DNA of 64,000 bases. Origin: Anisus vortex. Lineage: Eukaryota; Mollusca; Gastropoda; Planorbidae. The stretch lies in NCBI GenBank assembly GCA_949126835.1, contig OX421506.1, forward strand, positions 18,576,215 to 18,640,214. The letters run 5' to 3'. The notes under the pieces were generated by a model that searched no databases, was not told the DNA's origin, and was given only the letters and a program-made list of their open reading frames with translations. The position numbers and the translations under genes were made by a program. The stretch's first letter is position 1. Every line of letters starts with the position of its first letter. This document shows, in pieces, positions 58,217-64,000 of this stretch.

Positions 58217-59233
58217 ATGATTGACAAGAAGGTCAATATTGGGGATGTTAAGCAGGCTGGTGAAAAAAATAAAAAAAGGCTGCGTCGCTCCTCTTCATTT
58301 AATGGTTGTTGCTTGGATATCTCTGAGCAAACAACCATTAATGGGCCACAGCAGGATTTCAATAACCAAATCTTGCAGGGATTTACCAACGTTCAGCTCT
58401 CAATATCAGAGAGCAGCTTGAAGATGGAAGCCTTGGTGCAACACCTGCAAATCTTTCCTACATTCCAAGCTTCTCTAGACACGTTAGTAGCTAGGGTGGA
58501 GAAGATTAGCGAGGAGATTGGAATGGTAAAGCAACTGAATGAGCGTGTGACCGCAGTTGAACAAGTAATCAGTATAGTAGATAAGATTTCAACTGAAAAC
58601 ATCACCACCTTAAAGAAGCACGAAGAGGACCTTGGTCAGCTCAACAAATCGTTGAACGAACTCGAGGAGCGTACTCTATCGCTCGAGACCAAGGTTCTAA
58701 TAAACAATCTACTTCTAACTGGTTTAGAAGAAGTCGGAAGAGACGAAGACTGCTACAGCACGGTTAATCAGTTCCTTCATGACCACTTGGGGATAGACCA
58801 TGAACTCGCGATTGAAGGCTGCTATAGATTGGGACGCTATCACAGAGGACAGCAAAGACCTATTGTGGTGACCTTCCTCCATCTATATGATAAAAACTCA
58901 ATTAGAAGAATCGCTTACAAACTGGCTGGAAAACCCTTTGGAATAAGAGATCATCTCCCGAAGAAAGTAAACGAAAGAAGAAAAATCCTTTTACCTAAAC
59001 TAAAGGATCTAAAGGAAAAATATGGTCGAAACGTATTCCTTAAAAATGACATCCTGACCTCTCCGGAAGGGTCTTGGAGGGTTGACAGTCAAGGCGTAAT
59101 TGTTGCCCTCAGAGCACCGGACGAACAACGACCCTGGCGAAGTCAAGATCAACACCAACAGCAATCGAGTCGCTCTCAACCCTCACAACAACAAAAAAAA
59201 ACAACAACAGCAAACTCGACAACAACAACCTGA
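58217..59233 (+). CDS. LINE ORF1 protein (coiled coil + RRM-like + C-terminal domain), 338 aa
   Basis: RNA-binding ORF1p of the LINE. It would trimerise and coat the element RNA, as known for L1-type ORF1p. Residues about 85-158 have heptad-like spacing rich in Leu, Glu and Lys (coiled coil). Residues 159-236 (KVLINNLLLTGLEE to IAYKLAGK) fit the RRM-like domain of the transposase_22/L1 ORF1 family. Residues 237-295 (FGIRDHLPKKVNERRKILLP, VFLKNDILTSPEG) fit its C-terminal domain. A basic N-terminus (KNKKRLRR) precedes. The start is the AUG at 58,217. The tail is Gln-rich (DQHQQQSSRSQPSQQQ) until a run of nine A (59,193-59,201), after which the frame reads Thr-rich to a stop. It overlaps the Gln-rich frame by 134 bases. 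Confidence 0.87.
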   Translation: MIDKKVNIGDVKQAGEKNKKRLRRSSSFNGCCLDISEQTTINGPQQDFNNQILQGFTNVQLSISESSLKMEALVQHLQIFPTFQASLDTLVARVEKISEEIGMVKQLNERVTAVEQVISIVDKISTENITTLKKHEEDLGQLNKSLNELEERTLSLETKVLINNLLLTGLEEVGRDEDCYSTVNQFLHDHLGIDHELAIEGCYRLGRYHRGQQRPIVVTFLHLYDKNSIRRIAYKLAGKPFGIRDHLPKKVNERRKILLPKLKDLKEKYGRNVFLKNDILTSPEGSWRVDSQGVIVALRAPDEQRPWRSQDQHQQQSSRSQPSQQQKKTTTANSTTTT

Positions 59234-60032
59234 CCATGAACAAAACATACAACGAGAACAACAACAGCCTCAACAGAACCAGCGTCAACAATTATGGCAA
59301 CCTCAGCAACTACATCAGCGAGAACTACTGTATCGGTCTCAACATATCCAGCAAGAACTGAATGATCAAAAAAAACAATCTTACCAACCCCATCAAAAAC
59401 AAATGAATCTGCAACAACAGCGGTATCAACACGGACATGATCAACGGCAACAACAACGACAGCATCAACAACAAGAACAGCCTCAGCAACAGCCTCACCA
59501 ACAGCAATACCAACAAGAACAACAAGAACAACAAGAACAACAACAGCAGGCTCCAGAACTATACCTACAACGACAACAAGTTTATCCCACGGGACCACCT
59601 CAACATTCGCAGCAACAACAACAATATCACCAAGAACAATATCAGCAACAACAGCAAATGCACCTGCAACCACAGCATCTTCAACATCAGCAGCATCAGT
59701 TGCCACAGCGGCAGCTACCCCAACACCAGCAACAACCTTATCACCAGCAGCTACAACTTCAGCAGCAGCACCACCAACACCAGCAACAACCTCAACACCA
59801 GCAGCCGCAGCATCCCTCTCATCATCATCAGCAGCAAATCCAACAACAACCTCAATACCAACAGCAGCAACTACATCAGCAGTACCATCAGCAACTGCAG
59901 CAGCAACCACAACCCCAGCTACCCCAGCTACAGCCTCAACATCAGAAGAAAGAACAACAATACCAGCAACAACAGATGCATCAGGAGGGTGGTACGACCT
60001 CGGCAGACTGCGTAACGCTCACGGTGCTGTAG
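59100..60032 (+). CDS. Gln-rich frame between ORF1 and ORF2, 310 codons
   Basis: Open from 59,100 to a TAG at 60,030-60,032, with no AUG until 59,403. Beyond a short start it is Gln/His/Pro/Tyr-rich. Gln is written with both CAA and CAG, and His codons CAC and CAT are mixed in, so the protein rather than a pure DNA repeat seems to be conserved. It is +1 relative to ORF1 and in the same frame as ORF2. Removing one A from the A9 run at 59,193 would join it to ORF1 as a 604-residue protein with a polyQ tail. It could therefore be the true ORF1 C-terminus, a slippage product, or an N-terminal extension of ORF2. The Asn/Ser/Thr frame (59,437-60,015) and the Val/Ala minus-strand frame (59,176-59,910) are shadows. 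Confidence 0.6.
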   Translation: MLPSEHRTNNDPGEVKINTNSNRVALNPHNNKKKQQQQTRQQQPDHEQNIQREQQQPQQNQRQQLWQPQQLHQRELLYRSQHIQQELNDQKKQSYQPHQKQMNLQQQRYQHGHDQRQQQRQHQQQEQPQQQPHQQQYQQEQQEQQEQQQQAPELYLQRQQVYPTGPPQHSQQQQQYHQEQYQQQQQMHLQPQHLQHQQHQLPQRQLPQHQQQPYHQQLQLQQQHHQHQQQPQHQQPQHPSHHHQQQIQQQPQYQQQQLHQQYHQQLQQQPQPQLPQLQPQHQKKEQQYQQQQMHQEGGTTSADCVTLTVL

Positions 60033-60107
60033 GACAGTGGCATTAGCATAGGTGAACAAAACCAAAAACGCTTTTTAAGGTTAGCCTATGTAAATGTATG
60101 TGGCCTG

Positions 60108-63100
60108 GTGAGGAGAATGATGTATCCAGAGTTTGTTGATAAGATAAATTTGTTCGATGTTATAGGTCTTTCGGAAACAAAACTTAATAATGACAAGGTG
60201 GAAGATATCGATACTATAAGTATAGAACACTTTACCCTTTTCCACAAATTTAGACACCATAATAACAATAGTAGATCGGGGGGACTGAGTGTGGCCATAA
60301 AAAATGACCTAGTTGATAAAACTAAAATATTAAGATGTGACAATAATGAAATGATTTGGCTACAAATAGGAGCAGAAAACAATCCCTTATTAATTCTAAT
60401 TATTTATACCCCACCCGAGAATTCCCCATATGCCCAATCTGATTTTTTCAATATTCTAGAAATGGAAATAATCGATAAAAGAAATATCACTAACAATATA
60501 ATCATAATGGGTGATTTTAACGCTCATACCAAAGAAAGAGAAGATTACATTATAGACTCCATAACAAGTCCCCACGAACTCTATGTAGAAATAAGTACCC
60601 AGACAGAAGAAACGCTTAAAAGAAAAGACATTCCACTCAAACGTATAAACGTAGATACGACAATACCGAATAACTGGGGCCGCAAACTAATCGAAACATG
60701 TAAAAACACAAACATGTTAATAATGAATGGAAGGAAGGGGTTACTGTCACATAAACCTACGACTACATTTAGCACAGTAATCGATTACGTACTAGCAGAC
60801 AATGACCTTTTTCACAAAATTAGGAATCTAATAATCCACGACTTTGATCACCTATTCTCAGATATCCATTGTTTAATATCATGTGAATATGAGATTGAGA
60901 TTGGTGGAGCAAATAAACCTGGAAATGCGCGTAGACGACTAAATAATAGACCAGTGGTAGAGATCATTAAACCGTGGGTGCAAACTAAATCTAAGAACTA
61001 TTTTGAAATGGTAGAAAAGCAAAACAAAAACAGCATAAATCTGAAACTAGACGAATTACTAGAAAGAAGTGACCTTTGTAACTCCCCTGAAAACAAAAAA
61101 CAAGAAATAAATAACATAGTAGAGGAAATAAATAAAATATTAATAAATTCTGCAAATGAAATATTTGGCACAAATCGATACCCTAATGATAAAAATAACC
61201 TAAGAAAAAATAAACCCTGGTTTACACTTATATGTAGACAAAAACGAAGATTATACCTTAAAGCAAGAAGAATGAATAGTACCCTTAAAACCAAAGGCTC
61301 ACTTGAAAGTTTAAAAACACACAGTAAAAACTACAAGCGTGAAATGAACACCGCTATAAATAAATATGAAAACAAAATGAGAAATAAAATAAAAAATCTG
61401 AAAGGAAAGAATCCAAAAGAGTACTGGCGTATCCTAAAGGACAAAAACAGAAAAGAAGATTATAATGACATTAGTATTGACGAATTGTTCCATTTTTTCA
61501 AATCCCAAAACGAAACGACAGACAACTGTTGCATGAACCCAATAAAAACCAATTTAACCGCACCTAACTTAGATACGACAAGACTTAATGGTGAAATAAC
61601 ATATAATGAAGTGTTATCAGCCATCAATAAAACAAGTAATAATAAAAGCTGCGGACACGATAAAATTTATAATGAATATATAAAATGCACAAAGGTTATA
61701 ATGATACCCACATACGTAAAATTATTCAATGTTATCCTAAAAGATGGAATTTTCCCCGAAAGCTGGTCACTAGGGATGATATGTCCAATATATAAAAATA
61801 AAGGCAGCAAGGCAAAGCCCGAAAACTTTAGACCAATTACCTTATTATCATGCTTAGGTAAACTATTCTCATCCATTCTTAATGTACGAATGGAGATGTT
61901 CCTTGAAGAGCACAACTTATTAAACGAGAATCAAATGGGTTTTAGAGAAGGTTATTCCACAACGGAAGCATCATTTATACTATATGCGCTGAGCTTTTTA
62001 ATAAAAAATAAAGGTGACAAACTGTTCTGTGCATTCATTGATCTAAAAAGAGCTTTCCCGTCTATTAAAAGAAAATTACTCTGGGCGAAAATGTTAGATA
62101 TAGGCATAGATGGAATTTTCCTTAAATGTATACAGGGGTTATATAGAGATATTAAATCGACAGTAAAATTAAATACAAACCTGTCACCGTTATTTAACTG
62201 CGAAGCAGGACTAAGAGAGGGAGAACATCTGAGCCCTCTATTATTTTCTATGTTTATTAATGACTTAGATTCTTATTTAGAACTAAAAGGTGCAAGTAGC
62301 TTAACTATCAGCAACGATAACAACGCAGATCTACTAAAAATATTCACATTATTATATGCTGACGACACAACAATCCTAGCTAAAACCGCAAAAGAATTAC
62401 AGAAAAACTTAAACATTTACAGTAACTATTGCAAGGAGAACCACTTAAACATAAATGAAGATAAGACAAAAATAATGATATTCGGTAGAAAGGGGAGGGT
62501 AGGAAATCAGAAATTTGTACTAAATAATAATATAATAGAAATAGTTTCTAAATTTAAATACCTGGGAATAATCTTCTCAGCTAACGGTTCTTTCTCAGAA
62601 CACAGGAAATATTGTAAGATGAAAGGTACTAATGCTATGTTCAATCTTCTCAGAAAATGCCATACACTAAGCTTGCCCATAGATAGTCAAATTGATCTAT
62701 TTGATCAAACAGTACTACCTATACTAACCTACGGTTGCGAACTATGGGGTATGGAAAATTGTGACATTTTAGAAAATGTTAGACTAAGATATTTTAAGAT
62801 GATTTTAAAATTGAACACAAAAACACCAAATTATGTAGTCCTAGGCGAAACAGGCAAACTCTATATAAGATCATTTATTAAAAAAAGAATGTTACACTTC
62901 TGGATCAAAATAGCGACCGGCAAAGAAAGCAGGATTTCTAAAATAATTTATAACATTTTACTTAAAGAGCACCTGGTTGAAAAATGCAAATGGTCCGCCA
63001 ATATAAAGTTACAATTGGAACAACTAGGATTAGGATATATTTGGTTAGAACAAGATATAATAGACACTAAACTTTCAAAATCAATAATTAACTTACGTAT

Positions 63101-63536
63101 AAATGATCAAAGTAAACAAGAACTTTATGAGAGTATGCAAATAAGCAATAAAGGTAAATTATATAGCGCTCTAAAATATAAATCTGACTGGGAAAATAGT
63201 CCACCCTTTTTAAATAAATTACATCTGAAAGAAGCTATCTATATACTAAAAATACGAACAAGTAACAATAATTTCCCTGTTGAACTGGGTCGCCACTCCA
63301 GAATAGATTATAATTTAAGATTATGTCCCTTTTGCTTAAAAGATATAGGAGATGGATATCACTATTTACTCCAATGTGTGCACTTCAATGCCCAACGAAA
63401 AATGTATCTAAAAAAATATTACTATAACAGACCTAATGTAGAAAAAATGTCGGAACTGCTTAATTCTAGCTCTCTAAAAGAACTTAAAAAACTAAGCATA
63501 TTTTCAAAAATATTAGTATCTGCTTTTAAAAAATGA
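60108..63536 (+). CDS. LINE ORF2: endonuclease, reverse transcriptase, CCHC knuckle, 1,142 codons
   Basis: Nicks target DNA and reverse-transcribes the element RNA at the nick. The frame is open from 60,033, directly after TAG. Numbering here starts at the GTG of 60,108, but the first strand of the endonuclease fold (LAYVNVCGL, 60,081-60,107) lies upstream and the first AUG is 60,117. Endonuclease: SETK with E23, GDFNAH with D136/N138, IDY with D226, SDIH at 251-254. Reverse transcriptase: NFRPITLLS 573-581, motif A FIDLKRAF with D645, motif B GLREGEHLSP 701-710, YADD 750-753, FKYLGI 816-821. C-terminus: C1073-x2-C1076-x8-H1085-x4-C1090. No RNase H seen. All catalytic residues are present with no stop or frameshift. 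Unusual: AFPSI where AFDSV is common, and the missing AUG. Confidence 0.93.
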   Translation: MRRMMYPEFVDKINLFDVIGLSETKLNNDKVEDIDTISIEHFTLFHKFRHHNNNSRSGGLSVAIKNDLVDKTKILRCDNNEMIWLQIGAENNPLLILIIYTPPENSPYAQSDFFNILEMEIIDKRNITNNIIIMGDFNAHTKEREDYIIDSITSPHELYVEISTQTEETLKRKDIPLKRINVDTTIPNNWGRKLIETCKNTNMLIMNGRKGLLSHKPTTTFSTVIDYVLADNDLFHKIRNLIIHDFDHLFSDIHCLISCEYEIEIGGANKPGNARRRLNNRPVVEIIKPWVQTKSKNYFEMVEKQNKNSINLKLDELLERSDLCNSPENKKQEINNIVEEINKILINSANEIFGTNRYPNDKNNLRKNKPWFTLICRQKRRLYLKARRMNSTLKTKGSLESLKTHSKNYKREMNTAINKYENKMRNKIKNLKGKNPKEYWRILKDKNRKEDYNDISIDELFHFFKSQNETTDNCCMNPIKTNLTAPNLDTTRLNGEITYNEVLSAINKTSNNKSCGHDKIYNEYIKCTKVIMIPTYVKLFNVILKDGIFPESWSLGMICPIYKNKGSKAKPENFRPITLLSCLGKLFSSILNVRMEMFLEEHNLLNENQMGFREGYSTTEASFILYALSFLIKNKGDKLFCAFIDLKRAFPSIKRKLLWAKMLDIGIDGIFLKCIQGLYRDIKSTVKLNTNLSPLFNCEAGLREGEHLSPLLFSMFINDLDSYLELKGASSLTISNDNNADLLKIFTLLYADDTTILAKTAKELQKNLNIYSNYCKENHLNINEDKTKIMIFGRKGRVGNQKFVLNNNIIEIVSKFKYLGIIFSANGSFSEHRKYCKMKGTNAMFNLLRKCHTLSLPIDSQIDLFDQTVLPILTYGCELWGMENCDILENVRLRYFKMILKLNTKTPNYVVLGETGKLYIRSFIKKRMLHFWIKIATGKESRISKIIYNILLKEHLVEKCKWSANIKLQLEQLGLGYIWLEQDIIDTKLSKSIINLRINDQSKQELYESMQISNKGKLYSALKYKSDWENSPPFLNKLHLKEAIYILKIRTSNNNFPVELGRHSRIDYNLRLCPFCLKDIGDGYHYLLQCVHFNAQRKMYLKKYYYNRPNVEKMSELLNSSSLKELKKLSIFSKILVSAFKK

Positions 63537-64000
63537 GAAAAAGGTTAGAAATGTTTAAGTATTTTAACTTGTTGGTTTGTCAATATGATATTGAGAGATA
63601 GTCGTAGAAGAAATGTAATATACTAAGCCGCAAGAAAAATTGTGAATGATTTCTTAAATGTTTGTTCTCACTATGTTAATGCCGTGCAGGTCTAATGAAA
63701 GTGATTTACCTGTATGTCTATGTTAGTAAATTAAGTTGTAGTTTTTTTGTTTTTTTTCTTTGTTAGTTTTTTCCCCCAAAAAATTGTGTTATAAACTAAA
63801 TTATCCCCCCTGAATTTTCTTTTAGGATACCTTTAATTAATAAATTTTTTATTACTTTCATTTTATTACTAATATTGGTTTTACTATTATTGTTCAATTT
63901 ATTATTCACAAATGCTATAATTTTCTTATGTTTTTGACTATGCCTTTATTGTACCTATGTACTATGTGGCAAATAAAATATTGTTCATTGTTCATTATTG
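63537..64000 (+). other. LINE 3' UTR and tail
   Basis: AT-rich with T runs. It ends AATAAA (63,972-63,977) then ATATTGTTCATTGTTCATTA TTG, i.e. a short TTGTTCA repeat rather than poly-A. The window ends within or right at this tail, so the target duplication cannot be checked. Confidence 0.75.
63972..63977 (+). terminator. AATAAA polyadenylation signal of the LINE
   Basis: Canonical AATAAA about 20-25 bases before the end of the element, at the position expected for 3'-end formation of its RNA. Confidence 0.6.

Larger units (their letters stand above)
57700..64000 (+). mobile_element. Full-length or nearly full-length non-LTR retrotransposon (LINE)
   Basis: In order: a G-rich leader, ORF1 (RNA-binding type), a Gln-rich frame, ORF2 (endonuclease, reverse transcriptase, CCHC) and an AT-rich 3' UTR with AATAAA and a TTGTTCA-type repeat tail reaching the window end. 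There is no LTR. The exact 5' end is unknown. It lies after the hAT duplication ending at 57,696 and before ORF1 at 58,217. The intact 1,142-codon ORF2 shows it is recent compared with every other LINE in the window. I cannot place the clade by eye. The RT motifs (REGEHLSPLLFSMFINDL, YADDTT, TYGCELWG) fit an I/Jockey/Tx1-like grouping. Confidence 0.88.

Noticed and set aside
59176..59910. 244-codon minus-strand Val/Ala frame opposite the Gln-rich frame
   Set aside because: The complement of CAA/CAG/CAY codons gives GTT/GCT-type codons without stops, so it is a shadow.
59437..60015. 192-codon Asn/Ser/Thr-rich frame
   Set aside because: A shifted reading of the Gln-rich region. It starts mid-region and is not continuous with ORF1 or ORF2.

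Overview
This window looks like non-coding, repeat-rich DNA from an animal nuclear genome, most likely a heterobranch gastropod mollusc. That assignment is inference. It rests on the AT-rich background, the kinds of mobile element present (hAT with ZBED5/FAM200-like transposase, LINEs, tRNA-derived SINEs), very abundant TATC, GA and CA arrays, and the recurrent TTATCTCCC motif. I found no convincing host protein-coding gene, no functional tRNA or rRNA gene, and no bacterial-style operon or CRISPR array. Nearly everything identifiable is a mobile element, a fragment of one, or a tandem repeat.

Layout. Positions 1-17 kb hold degraded hAT and LINE pieces, a tRNA-derived SINE family (5.2, 6.7, 7.1, 9.2 kb) and several minisatellites, the cleanest being 14 copies of a 40-bp unit at 12,701-13,260. 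Positions 17-24 kb hold nested DNA transposons: three large hAT relics, a TA-flanked MITE beside a THAP zinc-finger fossil, a LINE reverse-transcriptase relic, and a 0.42-kb segment present twice, one copy lying inside a hAT element. Positions 24-36 kb are purine-rich arrays, short hAT derivatives, a TTAA-flanked MITE, repeated LINE 3' modules and LINE relics. Positions 36-47 kb hold a 1.15-kb CA-type minisatellite, a LINE relic, a 1-kb TATC array, a second hAT transposase relic and the second TA MITE. Positions 47-57.7 kb are short hAT elements, minisatellites and a 2.5-kb hAT carrying the second TTAA MITE.

The outstanding object is at about 57.7-64.0 kb: an apparently full-length, well-preserved non-LTR retrotransposon. 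ORF1 (coiled coil, RRM-like domain and C-terminal domain) overlaps a long Gln-rich frame. At the overlap, a run of nine A separates Gln-coding from Thr-coding sequence, so a one-base slip would join ORF1 to the Gln-rich frame. That frame is in register with ORF2 (apurinic-type endonuclease, reverse transcriptase, CCHC knuckle) and is separated from it by a single TAG codon. ORF2 has no AUG before its endonuclease domain. The element therefore either uses unusual translation or carries two very recent lesions.

A single hAT family with ends CAGGGGTCGGCAACCT and 8-bp target duplications accounts for about 14 copies or fragments. Nested insertions give a relative order of events: old hAT elements interrupted by LINE, MITE and THAP-element pieces, and younger MITE pairs that remain almost identical.
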